Positions 1 through 9,058 of a stretch of DNA of 64,000 bases are shown piece after piece (position 1 is the stretch's first letter; each line of letters opens with the position of its first letter). Under the pieces are notes generated by a model. That model ran no database searches. It was not told the origin of the DNA and saw only the letters and a list, made by a program, of their open reading frames with translations. Origin of the DNA: Paenibacillus tianmuensis (GTDB taxonomy: Bacteria; Bacillota; Bacilli; Paenibacillales; NBRC-103111); contig NZ_FMTT01000008.1 of NCBI RefSeq assembly GCF_900100345.1, positions 36,495-100,494 on the forward strand, in the 5' to 3' direction. Position numbers and translations under genes: made by a program.

Positions 1-209
1 CCGCAAACGGCGCTACGTTCAGCTGCGGGATATTTGGCTGCACCGAGAACGGTGCCACGTTCAGCTGAGGGATATTTGGCTGCACCGAGAACGGTGCCAC
101 GTTCAGCTGCGGGATATTCGGCTGCACCGATAATGGCTCCACTTTGGGCTGTGGAATATTCGGCTGAGTCGAAAATGGTGTCACATTCGGCTGCGGGATA
201 TTTGAGAGC
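1..209 (-). repeat. 42-bp tandem repeat inside the SafA-like gene
   Basis: Units of 42 bases start near 18, 60, 102, 144 and 186 and continue past the window edge. The first two units are nearly identical; those nearer the LysM domains are more diverged. Each encodes 14 residues rich in Pro, Asn, Gln and Val. The length keeps the frame, so copy number could vary without breaking the protein. Confidence 0.9.
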
Positions 210-724
210 GGCATGACGTGCGGTATGCCCAAACTCTGGAGCGGTCCCATATGCGGTGTTTCCATCTCCGGCTGCGAACCCACATTAGGCATGCCTACGT
301 TCGGCGCAAGCGGAAGCTCCGAGATCGGTGACGCTTCGACAGGCAGCGGAGCTTGCGGTGCCGCCGTCGGGTGAAGGTTCGGGTTCGAGCCCGGCTTCGG
401 AATGTAGACGACATCTCCGGTCATCAATACATTCGGATTTTTGAGCTGCGGGTTGGCCGCAATCATGTCCGCAAGCGGAACTCCCCACGCTTTGCCCAGC
501 TTCCAAAGCGAGTCCCCCTGAACCACGACATGCTTATACAAATAATCCGTTGGCGGGGGGGCTACCGGCTTCGGCGCATGAGGAATTTTCACCTTCTGCC
601 CGACATCGACGACGTTCGGATCAGTGATTTGCGGATTGGCCGCGATCAGCTTGTCGAGCTCGACGCCGTACTTTTGGGACAACCCGTAAAGCGACTCGCC
701 TTTCTTGACGATATGAATCTTCAC
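1..724 (-). CDS. safA: SafA-like spore coat morphogenetic protein, two LysM domains (partial)
   Basis: The gene runs off the left edge, so its C-terminus is missing. It starts at a GTG behind a strong AAGGAGGT site; the ATG three bases upstream is out of frame and stops at once. The product has no signal peptide. It begins with two LysM domains (about residues 1-48 and 58-106, each with the typical SLxxLxxK...AANPQ...NxxxxGxxxxIP pattern), then a proline-rich region that becomes a tandem repeat of 14 residues (VAPFSVQPNIPQLN type). LysM plus a long repetitive tail next to pheA matches SafA, which binds cortex peptidoglycan in the mother cell and recruits inner-coat proteins. The family is inferred from domains and position; the repeat tail itself diverges from the SafA I know. 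Confidence 0.8.
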   Translation of the reverse strand, partial: MKIHIVKKGESLYGLSQKYGVELDKLIAANPQITDPNVVDVGQKVKIPHAPKPVAPPPTDYLYKHVVVQGDSLWKLGKAWGVPLADMIAANPQLKNPNVLMTGDVVYIPKPGSNPNLHPTAAPQAPLPVEASPISELPLAPNVGMPNVGSQPEMETPHMGPLQSLGIPHVMPLSNIPQPNVTPFSTQPNIPQPKVEPLSVQPNIPQLNVAPFSVQPNIPQLNVAPFSVQPNIPQLNVAPFA

Positions 725-1091
725 TGCATAAACCTCCTTCAGTTGTGCGGAAGTCGTATTGACTTAAGAAAACCGCTTGATTTCCGGCCCGGAACCGGCT
801 CCGTGAAGCCCGCTGGCGCTCCGGAACAAAATGACATTACAGTTTATGCAGCAAAGTAGGCATTTGACCATCCGAATCGAAAAAAATGGTACGAAACCAC
901 CGGCATCTCTCACGATCCGCGATAGAGAGAAATCCCCCAGTACAAAACAAAGCTCCAAAAAAAAGAACCCTGCGTCAAGCAGGTTTCCCCCAATTCACCA
1001 GTTTACCGCAAATATCGGCACTCCCGCCGAAATTCCGCATTCTTTTTGCTGCCGTACTCGCCGTTTAGTTGAGCGACTTATGCCAAGAGAA
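725..1091. other. Intergenic region between safA and pheA
   Basis: This 367-base gap holds the safA ribosome-binding site at its left end and the pheA terminator around 950-988. I found no supported gene and no convincing sporulation promoter for safA. Open frames crossing it on the plus strand are antisense to pheA. Confidence 0.7.
950..988 (-). terminator. Rho-independent terminator after pheA
   Basis: On the minus strand a GC stem (arms 966-973 and 979-985, one bulged C, loop of five) is followed by a run of eight T. It lies about 100 bases after the pheA stop and closes the hom-thr-phe transcription unit. Confidence 0.8.
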
Positions 1092-1976
1092 CTAGACTTT
1101 TGCCGTTTCGTTTCCGTAAGAAAACGTAGGGTAGCAGCCCATGAGCCGGACTTGGCAGCCGATGGCCTCAACTTCTTGCAGAGCCGCAGGAAGCAGCACG
1201 GAATCCATCGAAGCCTCGATGTCGATATAAAAATAATAGCTTCCCAGCTTTTTCTTCGTCGGACGCGACTCGATTTTGGACAAGTTGATGCGCCTCCAGG
1301 CAAACGCCGAGAGCACCTGATGCAGCGCCCCTGGAAAATCCTCCGGCAGCGTGACCAGGATGGTCGTTTTCCGGTCGGCCGTCTCTTTGAGCTGCGGCTT
1401 TTCGTGACCGATCAGCACGAAACGCGTGAAATTGTTCTGATGGTCCTGCACGCCCGCTGCCAGCGTTTCGAGCCCGTACAATGCCCCGGCGCCAAGCGGC
1501 GCAAGGGCGGCAGCAGCTGGATCGCCAAGCTCTCTGACCATGCGCGCCGCCTCGCCGTTGCTGCCGACAGGCTCCAGCTCGACATTGGGCAAGTGCGTAC
1601 GCAGAAACTGCTGGCACTGCGCCAGTGTGACCCCGTGGGAATAAATTTTGCGGATCGCTCCGCAAGCTGCCTCCAGCTCGTCCGAACCGCCCGGCCCGCC
1701 GGGCAAACGCAGCAGATTGATCGAAATGGGATATACCCACTCCGCCTGAATCGGCAGGTCGACATTGTGTACAAGCCAGTCCACATGCAGGCTGACAGAT
1801 CCCTCGAACGTATTTTCGATCGGAATCACGCTGTAATCGGTCACACCATTTACCGTCGATTCGAACACATCCGCAATCAATTTGTAATTTACATACTCAA
1901 AAACGTCCCGACCAAGATAATGATGTGCGGATTCTTCGGTGTACGTTCCAGGTCCGAGGAGCGATATTCGCTTCAT
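1092..1976 (-). CDS. pheA: Prephenate dehydratase
   Basis: Converts prephenate to phenylpyruvate, the committed step to phenylalanine. The protein is 294 residues, normal for the stand-alone enzyme. The catalytic domain spans about 1-190 and carries the IPIENTFEGS stretch (residues 51-60) and the TRF catalytic motif at 184-186. A C-terminal ACT domain (about 204-285, with a KIESRP motif) should bind phenylalanine for feedback inhibition. Its ATG overlaps the thrB stop by four bases, so the two are translationally coupled at the end of the hom-thrC-thrB-pheA operon. Confidence 0.97.
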   Translation of the reverse strand: MKRISLLGPGTYTEESAHHYLGRDVFEYVNYKLIADVFESTVNGVTDYSVIPIENTFEGSVSLHVDWLVHNVDLPIQAEWVYPISINLLRLPGGPGGSDELEAACGAIRKIYSHGVTLAQCQQFLRTHLPNVELEPVGSNGEAARMVRELGDPAAAALAPLGAGALYGLETLAAGVQDHQNNFTRFVLIGHEKPQLKETADRKTTILVTLPEDFPGALHQVLSAFAWRRINLSKIESRPTKKKLGSYYFYIDIEASMDSVLLPAALQEVEAIGCQVRLMGCYPTFSYGNETAKV

Positions 1977-2953
1977 GCCCGGTTCTCTCCCTTTATCATT
2001 TCAAATAATGTTCGTCCGCTGTCCGCAGAGGTCAATCGATGCGCCTGAACTCCCGCTCTGTCGGGACTCAGCCACATCGTCGAGGCCTCGATCCCTTCTT
2101 TCTTCAACGCTCCCCGCATGAACGCCTCAAGCTCCGCCTTCCGGGAGCTGCGGCGGTCGACGAGCGCCAGCATCGTCGGACCCGCGCCGCTAAGCGCGAC
2201 GCCGAGCGCGCCGTGGTTCGTCGCTTCGGCGAGGATCTTGGCAAGCCCGGGCACCAGCGGGGCACGGTAAGGCTGATGCAGCGCATCCTTCATCGCGCGC
2301 GAGATCATATCAAGCCGCCCGGTGCACAGGGCGGCTACCAGCACCGACGAATGGCCGACGTTGAAGACGGCGTTCTTGAGGCTCTGCTCGCGCGGCAGCA
2401 CCCCGCGAGCTTTGTCCGTCGGCAATTGGAAGTGCGGGATTGCCACCAGCACTTCCAGCTGTTCATGCGGCTCGATGCGGATATGCTCCGCCCGCTTGCC
2501 GTCCCAGAAAGCGACGACGATACCGCCAAACAGCGAGGCCCCGACATTGTCGGGGTGCTGCTCCAGCTCCGTCGCCATTTGAAACAAATCGTCGTCGGTA
2601 AACGGACGGTCGATCAGCGCGTTAGCCGCAGCCAGCGCGCCGACAATGGCCGAAGCGCTGCTGCCGAGGCCGCGCGTCAGCGGAATGTCGCTGTACATCG
2701 CAATGTACAGCTCCGGATGACGGACACCCGCCCGCTCGAACACCATTTGGGCTACTTTGTAAATGAGATTGCTTTTATCCGCAGGCACGCCATTCATCTG
2801 GTCGCCAAAAAGCTCGATCTGCGTCGTCTCGGCAAGCCCCATCTCAATCCAAGCATACAAATTCAATGCCATTCCCAGCGTATCGAAGCCAGGGCCGAGG
2901 TTGGCCGTGCTGGCCGGCACCTTGACGCGCACTCTCCTGCTGCCGTTTTCCAT
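1973..2953 (-). CDS. thrB: Homoserine kinase
   Basis: Phosphorylates homoserine using ATP, the penultimate step to threonine. This is a GHMP kinase: the N-terminal PASTANLGPGFD motif, the GLGSSAS phosphate loop and the SGAGPT motif near the C-terminus are all present. Length is 326 residues from the ATG at 2953. That start is chosen because the homologous N-terminus begins here and a GGAG lies 12 bases upstream; a longer frame reaching 3040 would overlap thrC. It sits 16 bases after thrC and overlaps pheA. Confidence 0.96.
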   Translation of the reverse strand: MENGSRRVRVKVPASTANLGPGFDTLGMALNLYAWIEMGLAETTQIELFGDQMNGVPADKSNLIYKVAQMVFERAGVRHPELYIAMYSDIPLTRGLGSSASAIVGALAAANALIDRPFTDDDLFQMATELEQHPDNVGASLFGGIVVAFWDGKRAEHIRIEPHEQLEVLVAIPHFQLPTDKARGVLPREQSLKNAVFNVGHSSVLVAALCTGRLDMISRAMKDALHQPYRAPLVPGLAKILAEATNHGALGVALSGAGPTMLALVDRRSSRKAELEAFMRGALKKEGIEASTMWLSPDRAGVQAHRLTSADSGRTLFEMIKGENRA

Positions 2954-2969
2954 AGTGACCGCGACGCTC

Positions 2970-4031
2970 CTAACCTTCAAGCTTGCGGATCGCTTCCATG
3001 ACCGCTGCTTCAGAGTCTTGCACGACCATCGGTTCCGCACTGACGCTCTTGATGGCGATGTTCGGATCTTTAAGACCGTGCCCCGTCAGCACGCAGACAA
3101 CGGATTGGCCCTTCTCGAAATAGCCTTCGCTCTTCAGCTTCATGACGCCGGCGATCGACGCTGCCGAGGCCGGCTCGGCAAAGATCCCTTCACGCGCGGC
3201 AATCGTCTTGTAGGCATGCAAGATCTGCTCATCCGTCACGAAATTGATTTGACCGCCGGAATCTTTGGCTGCCGCCTCCGCACCTTTCCAGGTGGCCGGG
3301 TTGCCAATGCGGATCGCCGTTGCGATCGTTTCCGGGTTCGGGATCGGTTCGCCGCGTACGATAGCCGCCGAGCCCTCGGCTTCGAAGCCGATCATTTTCG
3401 GCAGCGACTTCGATTTGCCATTCTCGTAGTACTCCTTGAACCCTTTCCAGTAAGCGGTAATGTTGCCTGCATTGCCAACCGGAATCGCGAGATAGTCCGG
3501 CGCTTTGCCGAGCTGGTCGCACACCTCAAACGCCGCCGTCTTTTGGCCCTCGATCCGGAACGGATTGACGGAGTTCACCAGCGTGATCGGATGCTTGGCC
3601 GTAATTTCGCGTACGATCTCAAGCGCACGGTCGAAGTTTCCTTCAATGGCGATGACCTTGGCGCCGTAAATCATCGCCTGAGCCAGCTTGCCGAGCGCGA
3701 TGTTGTTATTCGGGATAAGCACGATGCAGTTCAACCCGCCACGCGCCGCGTAAGCGGCTGCCGCCGCCGACGTATTACCTGTGGAGGCGCACATAATCGT
3801 GCGGCTGCCCTCTTCCATCGCTTTGGCAACGGCCATAACCATCCCGCGGTCTTTGAACGAGCCGGTCGGGTTCAGGCCCTCATATTTAAAATAAATGTCG
3901 AGGTCGAGCTCGTTCGACAAATTTTCCGCACGGACGAGCGGCGTGTTGCCTTCCTGCAGAGTGAGGAGCGGCGTATTGTCGTTCACCGGCAAATATGGTT
4001 TATAGGTCTGGAGCAGTCCCATGTATCTCAT
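2970..4031 (-). CDS. thrC: Threonine synthase
   Basis: PLP-dependent enzyme that converts O-phosphohomoserine to threonine. It is 353 residues, the short bacillar form. The PLP lysine lies in the [11 protein letters not shown] motif near residue 60, and the [16 protein letters not shown] stretch that grips the phosphate group follows. A GGAGGG site precedes the ATG at 4031; a second ATG three codons in is possible. The gene lies five bases after hom in the threonine operon. Confidence 0.97.
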   Translation of the reverse strand: MRYMGLLQTYKPYLPVNDNTPLLTLQEGNTPLVRAENLSNELDLDIYFKYEGLNPTGSFKDRGMVMAVAKAMEEGSRTIMCASTGNTSAAAAAYAARGGLNCIVLIPNNNIALGKLAQAMIYGAKVIAIEGNFDRALEIVREITAKHPITLVNSVNPFRIEGQKTAAFEVCDQLGKAPDYLAIPVGNAGNITAYWKGFKEYYENGKSKSLPKMIGFEAEGSAAIVRGEPIPNPETIATAIRIGNPATWKGAEAAAKDSGGQINFVTDEQILHAYKTIAAREGIFAEPASAASIAGVMKLKSEGYFEKGQSVVCVLTGHGLKDPNIAIKSVSAEPMVVQDSEAAVMEAIRKLEG

Positions 4032-4036
4032 TTCGA

Positions 4037-5323
4037 TCAGCCCTCCACTCGGTATACGCTTTTGATCGCATGAACGACGTCCATGGCTTCGAATTGTTTC
4101 AGCACCTTTTTCATCGCCGCCTTGTTGGCATCGTGCGTGACAATGATGATTTCGGCAAGCGGATTCGTTGCATTCGGGTGCTGTAGAACCGACTCCAGAC
4201 TAACCCCGTGCTCGGCAAATACTTGCGTGATTTGGGAAAGCACGCCCGCTTTGTCGGCGACGTGAAGCAGGATGAAGTTTTTGGAAGCGATCTGCTCGTC
4301 GGTTTTCAGCTTCTTCTCTTTGTACGGGATGAACCCGCGGCGGCCGTTCACGCCAAGATTCAGGTTGCGGACGACAGCGACAAGGTCGGCCACAACCGAC
4401 GTTGCCGTCGGCATCTCGCCCGCGCCGGGACCATAAAACATCGTCTCTCCTACCGCTTCTCCATGCACGTAGACGGCGTTGAACACTCCGTTGACGGACG
4501 CCAGCGGATGCGACGTCTTCACCATCGTCGGTTGAACGCTGATGCTGATATGCTCGTCCTGCCGTTCGGCGATGCCGAGCAGTTTAACTTCGTAACCCAA
4601 ACGTTTGCCGTACGCAATATCCTCTTTGGTTACGCCGGAGATGCCCTTCACTTCCACATCCGCAAGCGCAACGTTAGCGTGAAAGCCGAGCGTGCCGAGA
4701 ATCGTCATTTTCCGCGCTGCATCGAGGCCTTCGACATCGGAGGTCGGATCGGCTTCGGCGTAGCCGAGCTCCTGCGCTTCCTTCAGCACATCGGCGTAAG
4801 CCGCGCCTTCCTTACTCATTTTCGCCAAAATATAATTGGTCGTCCCATTGACGATCCCCATAATCTTCGTGATCCGGTCGGAAGAAAAGCCTTCGATCAA
4901 CGTGCGGATGATCGGGATACCGCCAGCTACGCTCGCTTCGTAGAAGACGTCGCAGCCTTTCTCGGCGGCCTTCGCCAAAATTTCCGGGCTGTGCAGCGCC
5001 ATCAGGTCTTTGTTTGCCGTAACGATGTGCTTGCCGCGCTCCAGCGCGCCGAGCATCAGCTGTTTCGTCAGCTCGATGCCGCCCATCACTTCGACGATGA
5101 CGTCGATCTCCGGGTTCTCGATGACATCCCAGGGATTTTCCGTAAGCATATCCGACGAAACGCTGATATTGCGGGCTTTGTTTTTGTCCTGCACCAAAAT
5201 TTTAACGATCTCGATCGGCGAGCCCGATTGGCTCATCAGATCATGCTGATGTCCTTCCACGATGCGAACGACCCCGGTACCGACCGTACCGAGACCAAGT
5301 AATCCAACTTTGACAGGTTTCAT
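4037..5323 (-). CDS. hom: Homoserine dehydrogenase
   Basis: Reduces aspartate semialdehyde to homoserine with NAD(P)H, the branch point to threonine and methionine. The protein is 428 residues from the ATG at 5323, which has an AGGAGGAA site eight bases upstream; an in-frame ATG at 5368 would put an extension before the nucleotide fold and is rejected. The Rossmann GLGTVGTG motif is at residues 9-16, the catalytic domain fills the middle (to about 340), and a C-terminal ACT domain probably senses threonine. It is the first biosynthetic gene of the thr cluster, just after the ACT-domain gene. Confidence 0.97.
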   Translation of the reverse strand: MKPVKVGLLGLGTVGTGVVRIVEGHQHDLMSQSGSPIEIVKILVQDKNKARNISVSSDMLTENPWDVIENPEIDVIVEVMGGIELTKQLMLGALERGKHIVTANKDLMALHSPEILAKAAEKGCDVFYEASVAGGIPIIRTLIEGFSSDRITKIMGIVNGTTNYILAKMSKEGAAYADVLKEAQELGYAEADPTSDVEGLDAARKMTILGTLGFHANVALADVEVKGISGVTKEDIAYGKRLGYEVKLLGIAERQDEHISISVQPTMVKTSHPLASVNGVFNAVYVHGEAVGETMFYGPGAGEMPTATSVVADLVAVVRNLNLGVNGRRGFIPYKEKKLKTDEQIASKNFILLHVADKAGVLSQITQVFAEHGVSLESVLQHPNATNPLAEIIIVTHDANKAAMKKVLKQFEAMDVVHAIKSVYRVEG

Positions 5324-5377
5324 AGGGTTCCTCCTGATTGTAGTAGTGCATAAAGTAGATGGTCCCAAAAATGAGTT

Positions 5378-5851
5378 CTAGCCTTGCCCCACCAATGCGG
5401 CCCGGCTTACCCCTTCCTGGCTGCACAGCTTGTCGAGCAGCGAGGCGACGGTTTCGCCCATCATGGACGTTTCCACCGAGATGACGACGTTGGCTACGCC
5501 CTGCAGCGGGATCGTCTGGTGAATCGTCAGCACGTTGCCCTCAAGGCCCGCAATCATCGCGAGCACCCGGGACAAAATCGCCGGCCGATGCTCCAAATCC
5601 ATCGAGATCGTCACGATCCGCTCCCGTTCGAGCTTGCTGAGCGGGAAAATCCCGTCCTTATACTTGTAAAAAGCGCTTCGGCTCAGCTCCACCTGCTCCA
5701 CCGCTTCGTGAATGGTTTTCACCTCTCCGCGGGCCAGCAGCTCTTTGGCCTGTACTGTCTTAATCAGCGCCTCGGGCAGTATATCTTCACGCACCAAAAA
5801 GTAGCGCTCCGTCCCGATCCGGCTATCCTGAACGGCTTGTTTTTCCGGCAC
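5378..5851 (-). CDS. ACT domain protein with N-terminal HTH-like segment (PheB/UPF0735 type)
   Basis: A 157-residue protein of the family called PheB in Bacillus. The C-terminal half (about 85-155) is an ACT domain that normally binds an amino acid. The N-terminal half contains KTIHEAVEQVELSRSAFYKYK, which reads like a short helix-turn-helix. No chorismate mutase or dehydratase motif is present, so I do not assign an enzyme. It starts at a GTG behind AGAGG, follows a good promoter, and heads the hom-thrC-thrB-pheA run (54-base gap to hom). An amino-acid-sensing regulatory role is inference from the domain pair and position. Confidence 0.9.
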   Translation of the reverse strand: MPEKQAVQDSRIGTERYFLVREDILPEALIKTVQAKELLARGEVKTIHEAVEQVELSRSAFYKYKDGIFPLSKLERERIVTISMDLEHRPAILSRVLAMIAGLEGNVLTIHQTIPLQGVANVVISVETSMMGETVASLLDKLCSQEGVSRAALVGQG

Positions 5852-5896
5852 TGGAATAGTCCTCTCTAAAAAGACGATTGTTTTTACCTAGTGGAC

Positions 5897-5926
5897 ATTA
5901 TAGCGCAAATCGCGGACTTCCCGCAA
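5897..5926 (-). promoter_or_regulatory. Sigma-A-like promoter of the ACT-hom-thrCB-pheA operon
   Basis: On the minus strand, -35 TTGCGG (5921-5926), an 18-base spacer and a perfect -10 TATAAT (5897-5902) lie about 45 bases before the ACT gene start. A short CGCGG/CCGCG repeat inside the spacer could form a hairpin or operator, which is speculative. Confidence 0.65.
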
Positions 5927-5999
5927 TAGGCTTTTTTCGATATTTTATGATAAAGTGGTATTCAGCAAATCTGCGTTATCATAAAGGAGAGGACGAAGC

Positions 6000-6503
6000 T
6001 TGATACGAGCGCGTTTGATGGCTACGGCTATTTTATTTCACGGAAACGATATGTTGATGATGAAGCGCTCCCCTAACCGGACGCTGTCCCCCGGCTTGTG
6101 GGCGGCCGTTGGCGGACATATGGAGCCGCACGAAATCGGCGATCCGGCGGCGGCGGTTCTCCGGGAAATTCACGAGGAAACCGGACTGCTGGCGGAAGAT
6201 ATTGCGAATCTGCGGCTGCAGTACATCTTGATCCGCCTCAACCAGCAGGAGGTGCGTCAGCAGTTTATCTACACGGCCGAAGCCTTAAAAAGAGACGTCG
6301 GCTCGACCGACGAGGGGGAGCTGCATTGGATTCCGCGCCATCAGGTGCTCCATCGCGACATCCCGTTTATTTTCCGCAAGCTGCTGGAGCATTATTTTAC
6401 CGAAGGGCCGAACCCCCACGTGTGGGTCGGAACGGCAGGCTACGACGAAGCCGGTAATTCTGCTGTGCATTGGACGCAGCTCATCGACCCGCAGCAGGTT
6501 TGA
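6000..6503 (+). CDS. NUDIX hydrolase
   Basis: A 167-residue hydrolase that should cleave a nucleoside diphosphate linked to another group; the substrate cannot be read from sequence. The Nudix box is recognisable (GGHMEPHE followed by REIHEETGL, about residues 38-64), but the distance from its first conserved Gly to REIxEE is two residues longer than the canonical GX5EX7REUXEE spacing. The start is a TTG at 6000 because an AAAGGAGAGG site lies eight bases upstream; an in-frame ATG at 6018 has no such site. It is a lone plus-strand gene divergent from the ACT-hom operon and convergent with obg. Confidence 0.88.
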   Translation: MIRARLMATAILFHGNDMLMMKRSPNRTLSPGLWAAVGGHMEPHEIGDPAAAVLREIHEETGLLAEDIANLRLQYILIRLNQQEVRQQFIYTAEALKRDVGSTDEGELHWIPRHQVLHRDIPFIFRKLLEHYFTEGPNPHVWVGTAGYDEAGNSAVHWTQLIDPQQV

Positions 6504-6526
6504 CCTTCTTCCCGTGCGTTAAAAAC

Positions 6527-6556
6527 AAAGAGGGCGCCCTAGAGGAGCGCCCTTTC
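6527..6556. terminator. Terminator between convergent NUDIX gene and obg
   Basis: Stem AGGGCGC (6531-6537) with GCGCCCT (6547-6553), loop of nine. On the minus strand it is followed by a T-rich run, so it mainly serves obg; on the plus strand the T tract is short. Confidence 0.75.
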
Positions 6557-6607
6557 TGAAAACAATATCACTACCAACCTCACATGAGATTGATGCTTTC
6601 GTTTGTT

Positions 6608-7909
6608 CTATTCCTGTTCTACGAACTCAAATTCGAAATCCCCGATGCGAATCGTCTGGCCGTCCTTCGCGCCACGCTCACGCAGCGCTTGATCGACGCC
6701 CTTCTTACGCAGAATGCGCGCAAACCGCATAACCGATTCATGAGTGCTGAAGTTGGTCCGCTTGATCAGCTTCTCAATGCTCGGACTATCGATAACAAAG
6801 ACCTCGTTTTCCTGGCGAATCGTGAAGTCCTCGCCTTCCTCGGCCTCCAAGCGGTACACCTTGCGCTCCGACAATTCGACCAATTCTTCCACCATCGGCA
6901 TTTCCGGAATGGTCTCCAGCTTATCGGCGACTTTGTACAATAGCTCTTGCACGCCGGTCCGGGAAAGGGCGGAAACCGGATAGATGTCCAATTCTTTGCC
7001 GATTTCGGCAAGCCTGCGCTTAAATTCGGCAAGCTGCTCCTCCGCACCGGGCATATCCATCTTATTGGCAGCGACGATCTGCGGCCGTTCTTCCAGCTTC
7101 GCGTTATAAAGATTCAGCTCGTCGTTGATTTTGACCCAATCTTCAAACGGATCGCGTCCCTCAGTCGCCGCCATGTCCACCACGTGGACAATGATCCGCG
7201 TCCGCTCGACGTGTCGCAAAAACTCGTGACCCAATCCTACTCCTTCATGGGCCCCCTCGATCAAACCGGGCAAATCCGCCATGACGAAGCTCCGTCCGTC
7301 GCCTACCTCGACCACACCGAGATTCGGAGTCAACGTCGTAAAGTGATACGCCCCGATCTTCGGCTTGGCGCCGGATACGACGGACAATAGCGTCGATTTC
7401 CCTACGCTTGGAAAGCCGACCAGACCGACGTCCGCCATGACCTTGAGTTCAAGCACCACCCAACGTTCGACGCCTTCTTCCCCGTTCTCGGCAATTTCCG
7501 GAGCCGTGTTGTTCGATGTCGCAAACCGGGTGTTGCCCCGGCCTCCCCGTCCGCCCTTGGCTACGACGACTTGCTGGCCGTGACGCGTCAGATCGGCAAT
7601 GATCTCCTGCGTATCGTCGTCGATGACGACCGTTCCCGGCGGAACCCGCACGATCATATCATCCGCATTCGCCCCGTGCTGGCTTTTATTGCGGCCCTTT
7701 TCACCGCGCTGCGCTTTAAAGTGCTTCTGGTAGCGAAAATCCACAAGCGTGCGCAATCCTTCATCCACGCGGAAAATGACATCGCCGCCATCGCCGCCGT
7801 CGCCTCCGGCCGGTCCTCCCTCGGGAACGTACTTCTCCCGCCGAAAAGCAACCAGACCGTCGCCTCCGTCACCGCCTTTAACATAAATCTTCGCCTTGTC
7901 TACAAACAT
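6608..7909 (-). CDS. obg: GTPase Obg (CgtA)
   Basis: Essential GTPase of late 50S ribosome assembly that also links to stress and sporulation entry. Of 433 residues, about 1-155 form the glycine-rich Obg fold ([26 protein letters not shown]), about 160-330 the G domain ([10 protein letters not shown]-loop, DLPGL, NKMD, SAL), and the rest an OCT domain. The start is taken at the ATG at 7909, five bases after AAGAGGGTGA; an in-frame GTG at 7918 overlaps that site. The gene follows spo0B by about 21 bases, as in B. subtilis. Confidence 0.97.
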   Translation of the reverse strand: MFVDKAKIYVKGGDGGDGLVAFRREKYVPEGGPAGGDGGDGGDVIFRVDEGLRTLVDFRYQKHFKAQRGEKGRNKSQHGANADDMIVRVPPGTVVIDDDTQEIIADLTRHGQQVVVAKGGRGGRGNTRFATSNNTAPEIAENGEEGVERWVVLELKVMADVGLVGFPSVGKSTLLSVVSGAKPKIGAYHFTTLTPNLGVVEVGDGRSFVMADLPGLIEGAHEGVGLGHEFLRHVERTRIIVHVVDMAATEGRDPFEDWVKINDELNLYNAKLEERPQIVAANKMDMPGAEEQLAEFKRRLAEIGKELDIYPVSALSRTGVQELLYKVADKLETIPEMPMVEELVELSERKVYRLEAEEGEDFTIRQENEVFVIDSPSIEKLIKRTNFSTHESVMRFARILRKKGVDQALRERGAKDGQTIRIGDFEFEFVEQE

Positions 7910-7930
7910 CAGGTTCACCCTCTTTATGTA

Positions 7931-8566
7931 TCAATGCCGGTAGGACCACCACAATGTCCACACAGCCGTATGTTCGCTGTAATACGTTTCCAAATTTTCA
8001 TGTATTTCATTTAGCAATCTTTCTTTACGCTGCAGCCGCTGTGCAGCATATTTCCCTTCGTAACGGGCCGTCAGCTTCAAACGGTCTTTCGTCCGGGCCA
8101 ATCGTAATTCAAGAACATTCTCTTCGTCTTTGGAGTCGCCGGCTTCTTCTCTGAAACAAGCCAGCATCGCCATAACGGCATCGGCCGCTTCCAGCGGCTG
8201 CACAAGCTCCTGCATATGGATTTCTTCTTCCAATGCCAATTCAAGACGCAGTTCTTTAACCTCTGCCTGAAATGCAAGCAAATGCACAACTAAGGAAGGA
8301 ATCCCAAGCTTGAAGACATAGCTCTCCTGCCTGACCTTCTCTTTTATCTTCTCCATTAACGGAAGCAAATTATCATACTTTTTCAACTGCACGTAGCCCA
8401 TCAAAATTTGGATATCGTTCATCCAATCATGCCGGTAATGATTGAATAACCGAAGCAAACGAACGTCCGAATCCGGCCCATCGAACAAGGCCCCTAGCGC
8501 TGTCACCGGCTTCGCCGCATCGTAAAATTGTACATCATTGGTGCGACCTTGTGCGTTTGACGTCAC
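7931..8566 (-). CDS. spo0B: Sporulation initiation phosphotransferase B
   Basis: Spo0B passes phosphate from Spo0F to Spo0A in the sporulation phosphorelay. The protein is 211 residues from the GTG at 8566, which has GGAGAGGG five bases upstream; a longer frame from 8626 lacks a good site. The NHYRHDWMNDIQ helix carries the phosphoacceptor His at residue 46, and the following LMGYVQLKKYD resembles the Spo0B dimer helix. The C-terminal part is a degenerate kinase-like ATPase domain without nucleotide motifs, as expected. Position between rpmA and obg supports the call strongly. Confidence 0.92.
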   Translation of the reverse strand: MTSNAQGRTNDVQFYDAAKPVTALGALFDGPDSDVRLLRLFNHYRHDWMNDIQILMGYVQLKKYDNLLPLMEKIKEKVRQESYVFKLGIPSLVVHLLAFQAEVKELRLELALEEEIHMQELVQPLEAADAVMAMLACFREEAGDSKDEENVLELRLARTKDRLKLTARYEGKYAAQRLQRKERLLNEIHENLETYYSEHTAVWTLWWSYRH

Positions 8567-8682
8567 GCTTACCCTCTCCGTTCCGGTTCGTCCTTTACCC
8601 TCCCAGTATAGCACGCTGTACGGCAAAATTCACGGTATCCCTCCAATGAACTTACCAAAATATTCCGGGTCTAATTAAGAAA

Positions 8683-8714
8683 AAACCCCGGCGAGCATCG
8701 TTCGCCAGGGGTTT
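8683..8714 (-). terminator. Terminator after rpmA
   Basis: Arms 8683-8694 and 8702-8714 pair with one bulged A, and on the minus strand six T follow. It separates the ribosomal protein unit from spo0B. Confidence 0.85.
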
Positions 8715-8732
8715 GGACGTTGATGATGGGAA

Positions 8733-9044
8733 TTAAACTTCCACTGCTGCGGCTACAGGAGCAGCCGACACAGGGTAGACGCTCACTTTCTTACGATCGC
8801 GGCCTAACCGTTCGAATTTCACAACGCCTTCAACCTTAGCAAAAAGCGTATCGTCCGAGCCGATTCCCACGTTGTTGCCTGGGTGAATTTTCGTTCCGCG
8901 TTGACGAACGAGGATGCTTCCTGCCGTCACTTTTTGACCGTCGGCACGCTTAACACCAAGGCGCTTCGCAATACTGTCACGGCCGTTCTTCGTGGAACCT
9001 ACACCCTTTTTGGATGCGAACAACTGAAGATTCAATTGCAACAT
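8733..9044 (-). CDS. rpmA: 50S ribosomal protein L27
   Basis: L27 lies near the peptidyl transferase centre of the 50S subunit. It is 103 residues. The N-terminus [14 protein letters not shown] has the extension that Bacillota remove between LQLF and ASKKG; the cognate protease gene prp lies immediately upstream. The conserved GSTKNGRDS and [13 protein letters not shown] segments are intact. An AAGGAGGT site precedes the ATG. It is the last gene of the rplU-prp-rpmA unit. Confidence 0.98.
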   Translation of the reverse strand: MLQLNLQLFASKKGVGSTKNGRDSIAKRLGVKRADGQKVTAGSILVRQRGTKIHPGNNVGIGSDDTLFAKVEGVVKFERLGRDRKKVSVYPVSAAPVAAAVEV

Positions 9045-9058
9045 GTCTGTCTACCTCC

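Noticed and set aside
1-209. CRISPR array
   Set aside because: The 42-base units are contiguous with no unique spacers and stay in frame within a LysM protein.
725-880. Sigma-E or sigma-K promoter for safA
   Set aside because: CATAAACT on the minus strand resembles a -10, but no acceptable -35 accompanies it.
831-2048. 405-codon plus-strand open frame
   Set aside because: It is antisense to pheA and its terminator, has no ribosome-binding site, and has Arg/His/Gln-rich composition typical of antisense frames in GC-rich genes.
2763-4073. 436-codon plus-strand open frame
   Set aside because: Fully antisense to thrB and thrC, which have complete family motifs.
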